64,000 nucleotides of DNA from Streptomyces abikoensis (GTDB lineage Bacteria; Actinomycetota; Actinomycetes; Streptomycetales; Streptomycetaceae). The first letter of the stretch is position 1, and every line of letters begins with the position of its first letter. Of this stretch, positions 1 through 9,159 are shown one piece after another. Location: NCBI RefSeq assembly GCF_014648775.1, contig NZ_BMRT01000007.1, forward strand, positions 1 through 64,000, in the 5' to 3' direction. Made by a program: the position numbers and the translations under genes. The notes under the pieces are model-generated. The model worked only from the letters and a program-made list of their open reading frames with translations. It searched no databases and was not told the DNA's origin.

Positions 1-300
1 GCTTCCCTTCGGTGTTTCCAACCTTACCAGATCCGTTTTCCGTTCCGTTTCCGGTCGGATTTCTTTTCCGGCGCCCTGTTGGAGCGGGCTTCCCGAGTTT
101 ATCAGAATCTTTCCGGCCGATTTACATCGGCTTTTCGGTTCCCGATAAGGATTCGGAGGCGCTTCGTGTGAATCCGATCTTTCCGATCCACTCACCGAAG
201 CTCGGTAGATACTAGCCGTTGCGCTGGATCCAGTCCAGTTCGTCGCAACCGTTCGAATCTACCTCCCCACTCCTCCCGTGTCAACGGTCCTCGTGGGGCG
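1..300 (-). promoter_or_regulatory. Probable rRNA operon promoter and 16S leader region
   Basis: This stretch is clearly richer in A and T than the rest of the window and contains no credible gene. Read on the minus strand it holds TTGACA at 284-279 and TAGATT at 261-256, 17 bases apart. A second pair is TGGACT at 237-232 and TAGTAT at 214-209, also 17 apart. Further down come motifs such as GATAAACTCGG and a GGAAACACCGAAGGGAAGC end, which I recognise from leaders of Streptomyces 16S rRNA operons. The 16S gene would lie just left of base 1. Promoter hexamers are seen directly; the rRNA assignment rests on remembered similarity. Confidence 0.68.
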
Positions 301-318
301 AAGAGAACACTACCAGGC

Positions 319-939
319 TCAGGGCCCTGCCCATGACGACGGCGGGCCGTCCAGCTCCTCCAGCTCGATGCCGGGTGCCGAGAGGACCACGTCCCCGGCG
401 AGGTGGACGGAGTGCTGCTCCCCCGTGTCCAGGTGGCTGACCTGGTACTCGTCCACTTCGAGCGGGCCGTTGTCAGTGGCGTGTGCTGTCCTGTCGACCA
501 GGGCCCAGGACTGGTCGAGCGTGAGGGGGGCGAGCACGGGGGGTGTGAAGGCCACGAGGCGGACGCGCTTTTTTTCTCCGCCGGGGGAAAGGCGGAGCAG
601 GCGGGAGATGGCCACGTAGAAGGCAGGGGACGCGCCGCTGAAGGCATGGGCGCGGACATTGCCCTCCGTCGCGTGCTCGCCGGTGGGGTCGGTGCGGACC
701 CAGGTGACTCCGTCGAGGGCGGCGCCGCGCACCTGCCAGTCGGAGCTCTGGAGCTGGAGGCGGATGGGGCGGCCGAGGTCGTCGATGGCGAGGTCGACCG
801 AGCCGGTGGGGGTGCCGGACGGGGCGGTGAGCTGGGAGACGTAGCGCCAGCCCGAGGGGCCGGGGGCGCAGTGGAAACGTTCTTCACCGAGGGGGGAATG
901 GTCGTGGGGGTCGTGGAGGGAGTAACGGCCGCGGGGCAT
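319..939 (-). CDS. Conserved hypothetical protein
   Basis: A 206-residue soluble protein that I do not recognise as a named family. It has no signal peptide, membrane segment or catalytic motif that I can see. The start is an ATG preceded by an AGGA-type ribosome site in AGGACCTCACC. Composition is mixed alpha/beta with many short hydrophobic strands and an acidic C-terminus that includes ELEELDG. It lies 90 bases downstream of ahcY on the same strand but is separated from it by a strong hairpin, so it is probably transcribed mainly from its own promoter or by read-through. Codon use matches real Streptomyces genes, which supports it being coding. No function is proposed. Confidence 0.8.
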   Translation of the reverse strand: MPRGRYSLHDPHDHSPLGEERFHCAPGPSGWRYVSQLTAPSGTPTGSVDLAIDDLGRPIRLQLQSSDWQVRGAALDGVTWVRTDPTGEHATEGNVRAHAFSGASPAFYVAISRLLRLSPGGEKKRVRLVAFTPPVLAPLTLDQSWALVDRTAHATDNGPLEVDEYQVSHLDTGEQHSVHLAGDVVLSAPGIELEELDGPPSSWAGP

Positions 940-963
940 GGTGAGGTCCTTGACGCGAATGGG

Positions 964-994
964 ACAGGCCCCCGCCGAGGGGGCGGGGGCCTGT
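964..994 (-). terminator. Intrinsic-type terminator after ahcY
   Basis: A perfect 13-base inverted repeat (arms 964-976 and 982-994, five-base loop) lies 35 bases past the ahcY stop on the minus strand. There is no long T run, as is usual in Streptomyces. Confidence 0.75.
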
Positions 995-1029
995 TCTACC
1001 AGCTGCCGGGGTCGCGGCGGCCGGTCGGA

Positions 1030-2484
<1,455 letters not shown>

Positions 2485-2857
2485 ACGGCTGCTCCTCCTA
2501 CAGGGGCGAGCGGGAGTGGGTACGGCTGTGCATGCGGACGGACACAGCGTCGTCCGGTCGTCGCGCGGACGCGGCTCAGCGCGGTCCACGGCGCGATCGG
2601 TCGCACACTGCTCCCCCGGCCGCAGCCCAGTCCGTCGGAGGCCCTCTCTCCCTCGGCCGGCCCGTCGCGCGGGCCGCCCGACCTGCCATCAGCAGCGACG
2701 TCTGGCTCTTGGCACGAATCTACACCGGGGCCCCCGCCGAGCCCCAGCCCCGAGCGCCGGGTTCCGGACTCGCCCCGGACGACCTGTCCGTCGGGCCGTC
2801 AGTTGTTGCAGGATGCGGGCACGATGAGTTTGTGAGGGAGTTCGTGAGGAGATCCAC
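2485..2857. other. Divergent intergenic region ahcY / PTS permease
   Basis: The 373 bases between two divergent genes must hold both promoters. I see ribosome sites at each end (AGGAGGAG for ahcY, GAGGAG before the GTG of the PTS gene) but no promoter pair I would defend, and no convincing riboswitch or attenuator. Confidence 0.6.
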
Positions 2858-4954
2858 GTGACGCCATCAGCGGATCCGTCCGCCCCCGCGACAGGGCACG
2901 GGCGGCGGCTCAAACTGCTTGCCGTGACCGCCTGTCCGACCGGAATCGCGCACACGTACATGGCGGCGGAGAAGCTGACGCAGGCGGCGGAAGCGCTGGG
3001 GCACGACATCAAGGTGGAGACGCAGGGCTCCATCGGCGACGAGAACGTGCTGACCGACAACGATGTCAAGCGGGCGGACGGGGTCATCATCGCGGCCGAC
3101 AAGGACGTCGACCCCAGCCGGTTCGTGGGCAAGCGGCTGCTGGTCGTCGGGGTCGCCGAGGGCATCCACCATCCGGAGCGGCTGATCGAGCGGGTGATGG
3201 CGGCCCCGGTCCACGAGGGGGGCGGGGGCCCTGGAAGGGGCGCGGGCGGCGGGGGCGGCGTGGGGAGTCAGGGGGCGCTGGGCGTCCTCGGGCCCGGGTG
3301 GGGGGCCGGGCGCGGGACCGTTTACAAGGCGCTGATGAACGGCGTCTCGTACATGATCCCGTTCGTCGTGGTCGGCGGGCTGCTGATCGCGGTGTCGCTG
3401 GCGCTGGGCGGGCATCCCCGGCCGGACGGCGGGCTGGTGATCCCGGACGGCACGTTCTGGAAGCACGTCAACGACATCGGTGTCATCGGTTTCACGCTGA
3501 TGGTGCCGATTCTGTCCGGTTATATCGCCTACGCCATCGGCGACCGGCCCGCGCTGGTGCCGGGCATGATCGGCGGCTGGATCGCCAACACGGGCGCGCT
3601 GTACGACTCCAAGTCCGGCGCGGGCTTCATCGGGGCGATCGTGACGGGCTTCCTGGCGGGCTACCTGGTTCTGTGGATCAAGAGGATCCGGGTCCCGAGG
3701 TTCGTCCGGCCGATCATGCCGATCATCGTGATCCCGGTGGTGGCGACGTCGGTCCTCGGCCTGTTCTTCATCTACGTCCTCGGCAGGCCCATCGCCTGGG
3801 TCTTCGAGCACCTCACCGGCTGGCTGGACGGTCTGACGGGGACGAGCGCGGCGCTGCTCGGCGTGCTCCTGGGGCTCATGATCGCCTTCGACATGGGCGG
3901 ACCGGTCAACAAGACGGCCTTCCTCTTCGGCGCCGGTCTCGTCTCCAAGAACCCGGAGATCATGGGCATGTGCGCCGCCGCCATCCCCGTGCCGCCGCTC
4001 GGGCAGGGGCTGGCGACGCTGTTGCGGCGCGGGATGTTCAGCGAGCAGGAGCGGGAGACGGGGCTGGCCGCCCTCTTCATGGGCTTCTTCGGCATCACCG
4101 AGGGAGCGATTCCCTTCGCCGCGGCCCGGCCCGCGCGGGTGATTCCCGCGAACATGATGGGCGGCGCGGTGGCGGGCGCCATCGCGGGGCTCGCGTCGGT
4201 GGGGGACAGCGTGCCGCACGGCGGGCCCATCGTGGCCGTGCTGGGGGCGGTGAGCGGGGTGGCGATGTTCTTCGTCGCGATCGGGGTGGGGATGGTGGTT
4301 ACGGCGCTTACGACGGTGACGTTGATGGCGTGGGGGCGGGGTGACGGTGCCGGCGCTCTGGCGGAGCCTGCCGTTCGGGCACGGCGTGTGGCCGATGCGG
4401 CCGGTGTGGGCATCGGTGCGGCCGGTGTGGGCATCGGTGCGGCCGGTGCGGGCGTCGGTGCGGCGCCGGTCGCGGTCGGTGCCGGTGTCGCCGCGCCTGA
4501 GGTGCTGTCCGGCTACCTCACCGCGCGGACCGTGCGGCTCGACCTCGCGGCCGTCCGGAAGGACGCGGCGATCCGGGAGCTGGCCGAGGTGCTGGCCGGC
4601 GCTGGGCAGGTGCGGGACGTCGACGCGCTCGTCACGGCCGTGCTCGCCCGGGAGGAGCTGGGCACCACCGGGCTGGGCGAGGAGATCGCCGTTCCGCACG
4701 CGAAGACGGACGCGGTGACGGCTCCCGTCGTCGGCTTCGCCCGGTCCGCCGAGGGGATCGACTGGGGGGCGCTGGACGGCTCGAAGGCCCGGCTGATCTT
4801 CATGATCGCCGTGCCGGAGGCGCTGGCCGAGGACGAGCACCTGCGGATTCTCGCGCTGCTGGCGCGGAAGCTGCTGGATCCGGGGTTCCGGGAGCGGTTG
4901 CTTGAGGCGGAGGGGGAGGGGGCGGTGCTTGGGGTGTTGGCCGAGGTTCGGTAA
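2858..4954 (+). CDS. fruA: Fructose-type PTS permease, EIIB-EIIC-EIIA fusion
   Basis: A 698-residue membrane permease that imports and phosphorylates a sugar, most likely fructose. The N-terminal EIIB domain carries the phospho-accepting Cys26 in AVTACPTGIAHTYM. A multi-span EIIC channel follows from about residue 150 to 490, with the fructose-family FGITEGAIPF stretch. The C-terminal EIIA domain (about 548-698) has His614 in AVPHAKTD. The linkers are odd: a Gly-rich stretch follows EIIB, and three 21-base repeats encode AAGVGIG-like units before EIIA. Start is GTG with GAGGAG upstream. No fruK or fruR lies beside it, so the substrate is inferred from family only. The symbol names the family rather than a proven orthologue. 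Confidence 0.9.
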   Translation: MTPSADPSAPATGHGRRLKLLAVTACPTGIAHTYMAAEKLTQAAEALGHDIKVETQGSIGDENVLTDNDVKRADGVIIAADKDVDPSRFVGKRLLVVGVAEGIHHPERLIERVMAAPVHEGGGGPGRGAGGGGGVGSQGALGVLGPGWGAGRGTVYKALMNGVSYMIPFVVVGGLLIAVSLALGGHPRPDGGLVIPDGTFWKHVNDIGVIGFTLMVPILSGYIAYAIGDRPALVPGMIGGWIANTGALYDSKSGAGFIGAIVTGFLAGYLVLWIKRIRVPRFVRPIMPIIVIPVVATSVLGLFFIYVLGRPIAWVFEHLTGWLDGLTGTSAALLGVLLGLMIAFDMGGPVNKTAFLFGAGLVSKNPEIMGMCAAAIPVPPLGQGLATLLRRGMFSEQERETGLAALFMGFFGITEGAIPFAAARPARVIPANMMGGAVAGAIAGLASVGDSVPHGGPIVAVLGAVSGVAMFFVAIGVGMVVTALTTVTLMAWGRGDGAGALAEPAVRARRVADAAGVGIGAAGVGIGAAGAGVGAAPVAVGAGVAAPEVLSGYLTARTVRLDLAAVRKDAAIRELAEVLAGAGQVRDVDALVTAVLAREELGTTGLGEEIAVPHAKTDAVTAPVVGFARSAEGIDWGALDGSKARLIFMIAVPEALAEDEHLRILALLARKLLDPGFRERLLEAEGEGAVLGVLAEVR
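4396..4458 (+). repeat. 21-base tandem repeat inside the PTS gene
   Basis: Two perfect copies of a 21-base unit (4396-4416, 4417-4437) and a third with two changes (4438-4458) encode AAGVGIG-like heptads in the EIIC-EIIA linker. Such a linker can change copy number without breaking either domain. Confidence 0.85.
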
Positions 4955-5020
4955 GCGGCCGGGCCCAGGGCGGGGCCGGGCCGGGCCGGGTGCGGGTGGG
5001 TGCCGCCGGGGGCTTTGAGG

Positions 5021-5215
5021 GTCCCCGATCCCGCCCCTTCCCGTTTCTTTCAGGGGCTCCGCCCCCGAACCCCCGGTCCTCAAACGCCGGACGGGCTGGG
5101 TGGGTGGGCGGGGGCGCCCGGGCCTCACACGCCCGACGGGCTGGGTGGGTGGGGTGCCCAGGCCCCAAACGCCCGACGGGCTCGGTGGGCTGGGTGGGTC
5201 CCCGGGGCTCAGGCC
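5021..5215. repeat. Dispersed and tandem intergenic repeat, probable terminator region
   Basis: Bases 5021-5099 match 63769-63847 at all but one of 79 positions. The block holds a GGGGC-TCC-GCCCC hairpin and the core CGCCGGACGGGCTG. Two further degenerate core copies (CGCCCGACGGGCT) follow at about 40-base spacing, giving a small tandem array. It fills the gap between the convergent PTS and cation-efflux genes, so it probably ends transcription from both sides. Confidence 0.8.
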
Positions 5216-6153
5216 CCCGGCGGGCTGGGGTAGTGGGGTGGGGCGGGCTGGTAGATGTCCGGTTCCAGGTAGATCACTCGGGCGATCGGGACCGCCTCGC
5301 GGATGCGGGATTCCGCCGCGTCGATCGCGCGGGCGATCTGGGCCGCCGTGTCCTCGCCCCGTACCGCGATCTTCGCGGCCACCAGCAGTTCCTCCGGGCC
5401 CAGGTGGAGGGTGCGCATGTGGATGACGCGGGTGACGGACTCGCCGTCGACCGCCGCCGCGCGGATCCGTGCCACCTGCTCCGGGCCCGCGGCCTCGCCC
5501 AGCAGCAGCGACTTCGTCTCGGCCGCCAGCACCAGAGCGATCACGACGAGCAGGGTGCCGATGCACAGCGTTCCGATGCCGTCCCACACGCTGTCGCCGG
5601 TGGCGATCGTCAGGCCCACGCCGCCGAGGGCGAGGACGAGACCGACGAGCGCGCCGAAGTCCTCCAGCAGGACCACGGGCAGTTCGGGTGCCTTGGCCGT
5701 GCGGATGAAGGAGCTCCAGGACTGCTCGCCGCGCAGGGCGTTGGACTCCTTGATGGCGGTGCGGAAGGAGAACGCCTCGGCGACGACGGCGAAGACGAGC
5801 ACGCCGACGGGCCAGTACCAGTGCTCCAGCGGGTGCGGCTCCTTGATCTTCTCGTAGCCCTCGTAGAGCGCGAAGACGCCGCCGATGCTGAAGAGCACGA
5901 CCGAGACGAGGAAGCCGTAGATGTAGCGCTCCCGGCCGTACCCGAAGGGGTGCTCCTCGCTGGCCTGTTTCTGGGCCTTCTTGCCGCCGAGGAGCAGCAG
6001 CGCCTGGTTGCCGGAGTCGGCGACCGAGTGGACGCCCTCCGCGAGCATCGACGACGAGCCGCTGAAGGCGAACGCCACGAACTTGGCCGCCGCGATGGCC
6101 AGGTTGGCGCCCAGCGCGGCGACGATGGCCTTGGTACCGCCGGATGCACTCAT
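5209..6153 (-). CDS. Cation diffusion facilitator family transporter
   Basis: A 314-residue inner-membrane metal/proton antiporter of the CDF family, usually exporting zinc, cobalt, iron or manganese. About six membrane helices occupy residues 10-210, and GVHSVADSGNQ in the second helix supplies the family's HxxxD metal-binding pair. A cytoplasmic C-terminal domain follows (roughly 215-300), as is standard in the family. The start is the ATG giving MSASGGTKAI; the upstream ribosome site is weak. It is separated from manA by about 100 bases and may share its leftward transcript. The C-terminal end runs into the dispersed repeat. Metal specificity cannot be read from the sequence. Confidence 0.93.
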   Translation of the reverse strand: MSASGGTKAIVAALGANLAIAAAKFVAFAFSGSSSMLAEGVHSVADSGNQALLLLGGKKAQKQASEEHPFGYGRERYIYGFLVSVVLFSIGGVFALYEGYEKIKEPHPLEHWYWPVGVLVFAVVAEAFSFRTAIKESNALRGEQSWSSFIRTAKAPELPVVLLEDFGALVGLVLALGGVGLTIATGDSVWDGIGTLCIGTLLVVIALVLAAETKSLLLGEAAGPEQVARIRAAAVDGESVTRVIHMRTLHLGPEELLVAAKIAVRGEDTAAQIARAIDAAESRIREAVPIARVIYLEPDIYQPAPPHYPSPPGA

Positions 6154-6257
6154 ATGCGCGGGTTTTCCCTTCCGCCCCTGCGGCTGCTTTGCGTTTGTGG
6201 GTACGGCCTTTACGGGTTACGGCCGGTCATTGTCGCAGTCGCGCGGCCGAGCGGGCG

Positions 6258-7469
6258 TCAGGCGACGCTCGTGGCACCCACCGTGGCGCGGAAGACGGTG
6301 CCCTCGCCGCCGAGCTCGACCCGCTCCCCCGCCCGTACGAAGGCGGACTCGCCGCCCCCGAGGGTCAGCTCCGTCCCGTCCTCGCCGCGCAGCAGGGCCC
6401 GGCCCGTCGCGCACAGCAGGATCTGGGGGGTGCGGGCGTCGAGGCGGTGGGGCGCCGAGCCGGGGGCGAGCGCGTACCGGGAGAGGCGGAACTCCTCCAC
6501 CGGCGTCTCGTACTCCTCCACGCCGTCGACGTCGGCCTCGGGGCGCAGGACGCCCGGCGGCATGGCCTCGAAGCGGACCACGCGCAGCAGCTCGGGGACG
6601 TCGACGTGCTTGGGGGTGAGGCCGCAGCGGAGCACGTTGTCGGAGTTGGCCATGATCTCGACGCCCAGGCCGGAGAGGTAGGCGTGCGGGACGCCGGCGC
6701 CGAGGTAGAGGGCCTCGCCGGGCTGGAGGAGGACGTGGTTGAGGAGCATCGCGGCGAGGACCCCGGGGTCGCCCGGGTAGTGCCGGGCGAGGGTGGCGTA
6801 GGCGGCGTACGCCGCGCGGTGGGGGCCGTCCTCCGCGGCGAGGCGCCCGGCGGCTGCCGCCGCCTCGGTCACGGTCCCTGCGACGGCGGTGCGCTCGGCG
6901 CTGAGCACGGCGGTGAGGACCTCGCGCAGGGCCGCGCTCTCCGGGTGGGCGCGCAGCAGATCCACGTACGGCTTGAGGCCGTCGACGTCCAGGGCCGCGA
7001 GCAGCTCGGCGGTGGCCTCGGGGGCGCGGAATCCGCAGAGCCCCTCGAAGGGGGTGAGGGCGCAGATGAGCTCGGGCTTGTGGTTGGCGTCCTTGTAGTT
7101 GCGGTGCGGGGCGTCCGCGGGGACGCCGCGCGCCTCCTCGTCGGCGTGGCCGGCCTTGGCCTGGTCGAGGTCGGGGTGGACCTGGAGGGAGAGCGGGTCG
7201 GCGGCGGCGAGGATCTTGAACAGGAAGGGCAGGCCGGGGCCGAAGCGGGCCACGGTGTCGTCGCCGAGCTCGCGGCGGGGGTCGGCGGCGATCACCTCGT
7301 TCAGGGCGACGGGGCCGGTGCCGCGGTCGACGCGGGAGGGGGCGCCGGGGTGGGCGCCCATCCACAGTTCGGCCTGGGGCTCTCCGGTGGGCTCGATGCC
7401 CAGGAGGTCGGGGATCGCGGTGGTGGAGCCCCAGGCGTAGGGGCGCACGGTGTTGAGAAGGCGGTCCAT
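6258..7469 (-). CDS. manA: Mannose-6-phosphate isomerase, class I
   Basis: A 403-residue cytosolic zinc enzyme interconverting fructose-6-phosphate and mannose-6-phosphate, the entry step to GDP-mannose. Type I signatures are visible: YAWGS near the N-terminus, the metal-binding QVHPD and KPELICAL segments, and LYLGAGVPHAYL later in the cupin fold. Length is normal. It is followed on the minus-strand map by the cation transporter and preceded by the SIS-domain gene, manB and related genes. This suggests a sugar-nucleotide supply block for mannosylation of proteins, lipids or wall polymers. The step from mannose-6-phosphate to mannose-1-phosphate would be done by the manB product encoded 3 kb upstream. 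Confidence 0.97.
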   Translation of the reverse strand: MDRLLNTVRPYAWGSTTAIPDLLGIEPTGEPQAELWMGAHPGAPSRVDRGTGPVALNEVIAADPRRELGDDTVARFGPGLPFLFKILAAADPLSLQVHPDLDQAKAGHADEEARGVPADAPHRNYKDANHKPELICALTPFEGLCGFRAPEATAELLAALDVDGLKPYVDLLRAHPESAALREVLTAVLSAERTAVAGTVTEAAAAAGRLAAEDGPHRAAYAAYATLARHYPGDPGVLAAMLLNHVLLQPGEALYLGAGVPHAYLSGLGVEIMANSDNVLRCGLTPKHVDVPELLRVVRFEAMPPGVLRPEADVDGVEEYETPVEEFRLSRYALAPGSAPHRLDARTPQILLCATGRALLRGEDGTELTLGGGESAFVRAGERVELGGEGTVFRATVGATSVA

Positions 7470-7571
7470 GGGGACGGTTCCTGACTTGTCGGACGGGACC
7501 GGGCTTGCGGACTCTCGTGCGGACTTGCTGACTTGCGGTTCTACGGGTTCTGCCTTGCGGTTCTACCGGTT

Positions 7572-8744
7572 CTACGGCGTCGCCGGTTTGGCCGCGAGCG
7601 CGAGGTAGACGGCGGCGAAGTCCGTGATGGAGAGGAGGTCGGCCGCGGTCTCCAGCGGGCCGCTGTCCTCGGTGGCCTCCAGCTCGCTGACGGGCGTGTC
7701 GCGGTGCAGGGCGAGCTCGCGCGCCGCCCCGGCCGGCGAGGTGACGTCCGGTCCGCGCTCGCGGAGGAGGACCACCCGGGCGTGCAGCGCCTCGGGCTCG
7801 TCGACCCGGTCGCGGAAGAAGTCCTCGGGGTCGGCGCCCGCGGCGAAGTCCCCGGCGAGCAGCGTGCCGTGCGCGGTGAGCGCCTCGGGCAGCTCGGCGG
7901 CGAGCGCGGGGCGCCCGGCGAGCGCGGCGAGGACGGTCGCGAAGCGGCGGCCGGCCGCGGCGGCGAGCTCGCCCTCGGTCCAGATCAGCGGCAGGGTGTC
8001 GGCCAGCTCGGCCGCCAGCGTCTTGGCGGGGTTGCCGTACGTGGCGATGGCGGGGCCGCAGCGCTCGGCGATGTGGTCGAGCCGGTCGGCGAGCGCCTCC
8101 AGGGCCGCGTGGGGCGCCTCGGCCAGGCCGATGCGGTCGGCCAGCACGAGGAGCGGGGTGAGCAGCGACCAGAGCGTGCCGGGGCCGGTGGGCAGGACGG
8201 CCAGGGAGTCGCTGTCCCGGGGGGTGTCGCCGGCCATCGTCGCCTCGTAGGGCGTGGCGGTCAGCGGGATCGCGAGGCCGCGCACCTGGGCGGTGGCGTC
8301 GGCGAGCGGGGAGCCGGTCGGGGAGACGGTCACGACGGTGCAGCCGCGCCGGTAGGCCTGCTCCAGCAGGAGCGCGAGGCCCGGTTCCGTGCCGTCCGGG
8401 CTGGCGACGATCAGCAGGTCGAGCGGGCCCGTCCAGCCGGGAAGGGTCCAGCGCAGGGCGCCCGGGGCGGGGGCGACGCCCGCCGGGCGGATCAGCGTGA
8501 CGGGGCAGCTGTCCCCGGCGAGCGCGGCGAGCAGGTCGGCGGTGGAGCCGCCCGCGGGCCCCGGGCCGGCGACCAGGACGGCGCGCGGGCGGCCGTCCGG
8601 CCGGAGCGCGTCGACACCGGCCTCGGCGGCGTCGCGCATGGCCGTACGGACCCGGGCGCCGGATTCCGCGGCGCCCCGGAGCAGGCCGTGGAGGTCGGCT
8701 CGGGAGAGGCCGTCGGGGTCATCGAGGAGGGACTCGTCGAACAC
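7572..8744 (-). CDS. SIS-domain protein, phosphoglucose/phosphomannose isomerase-like
   Basis: A 390-residue cytosolic protein with a sugar-isomerase (SIS) fold. The N-terminal half holds the phosphosugar-binding loop AVLVAGPGPAGGSTADLL. A second, weaker SIS-like half follows from about residue 210, with IWTEGELAAAAGRRFA. The actinobacterial group to which it appears to belong lies regularly between manA and manB and is described as a phosphoglucose/phosphomannose isomerase C-terminal family. Catalytic residues are not obvious to me, so it may be a regulator or a degenerate isomerase. A set of short direct repeats (CTTGCGGTTCTAC) sits just past its 3' end around 7534-7577. Confidence 0.85.
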   Translation of the reverse strand: MFDESLLDDPDGLSRADLHGLLRGAAESGARVRTAMRDAAEAGVDALRPDGRPRAVLVAGPGPAGGSTADLLAALAGDSCPVTLIRPAGVAPAPGALRWTLPGWTGPLDLLIVASPDGTEPGLALLLEQAYRRGCTVVTVSPTGSPLADATAQVRGLAIPLTATPYEATMAGDTPRDSDSLAVLPTGPGTLWSLLTPLLVLADRIGLAEAPHAALEALADRLDHIAERCGPAIATYGNPAKTLAAELADTLPLIWTEGELAAAAGRRFATVLAALAGRPALAAELPEALTAHGTLLAGDFAAGADPEDFFRDRVDEPEALHARVVLLRERGPDVTSPAGAARELALHRDTPVSELEATEDSGPLETAADLLSITDFAAVYLALAAKPATP

Positions 8745-8848
8745 CGTTGTTCAGCCTCCGTGTGCCGTGGGTTTCGCCGTGGGGTACGGGGTTGTGGGGT
8801 CGCCGCCCGCGTTCGGACGCCTGCGCCCGTCGGGCGCCTGCGCGGCCG

Positions 8849-9034
8849 TCACGCGGGGCGGCGGGCCTCGTCCACGAGGAGGACGGGGATGCCGTCGCGG
8901 ACGGGGTAGGCCAGGCCGCAGCCCTGGCCCTCGCACACCAGCTCGTGGGTGTCCTCGGAGGGGGTCTCCTCGCGGAGGGAGGCGTGGCACTCCGGGCAGG
9001 CGAGGATCTCCAGGAGACCGGCTTCGAGCGGCAT
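8849..9034 (-). CDS. Trm112-like small zinc protein
   Basis: A 61-residue protein with the Trm112 fold signature: LACPECH near the N-terminus, a second Cys pair in CEGQGC, and the ending YPVRDGIPVLL. Four cysteines at 13, 16, 34 and 39 should bind one zinc. In eukaryotes and archaea Trm112 activates several methyltransferases; the bacterial role is not settled. It is translated from an ATG at 9034 and sits between manB and the SIS-domain gene. That is a conserved position in Streptomyces as I remember it, and hints at a partner in sugar-nucleotide or envelope metabolism. Gene size and frame are convincing despite the small length. Confidence 0.9.
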   Translation of the reverse strand: MPLEAGLLEILACPECHASLREETPSEDTHELVCEGQGCGLAYPVRDGIPVLLVDEARRPA

Positions 9035-9121
9035 GGGTTTTCCCTTCGGGGGTTGTTGCGCTGTGGTGTCAGCGTAGTCGCGTGGGCGGTGGTTTTTCCC
9101 CTGACCCGCCCCTTCCCGAAA

Positions 9122-9138
9122 CCGGGGCTTCGCCCCGG
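9122..9138 (-). terminator. Hairpin after manB
   Basis: CCGGGGC-TTC-GCCCCGG forms a perfect 7-base stem 22 bases past the manB stop. It lies in a block resembling the dispersed repeat at 5021-5099. Confidence 0.5.
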
Positions 9139-9159
9139 GCCCCCTTCGGGCACGGAGCG

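Noticed and set aside
241..270. A GTTCGAATC string resembling a tRNA T-loop or attachment site
   Set aside because: The flanking bases do not form a five-pair T stem and no other tRNA arm can be built. The string lies inside the rRNA promoter region.
2485..2857. A possible SAH or SAM riboswitch upstream of ahcY
   Set aside because: I could not fold a defensible aptamer core by eye. A covariance-model search would decide it.
2867..5587. A 906-codon open frame antisense to the PTS permease
   Set aside because: The sense strand encodes a full permease with catalytic Cys and His. The antisense product is Arg/Pro/His-rich and runs on into another gene.
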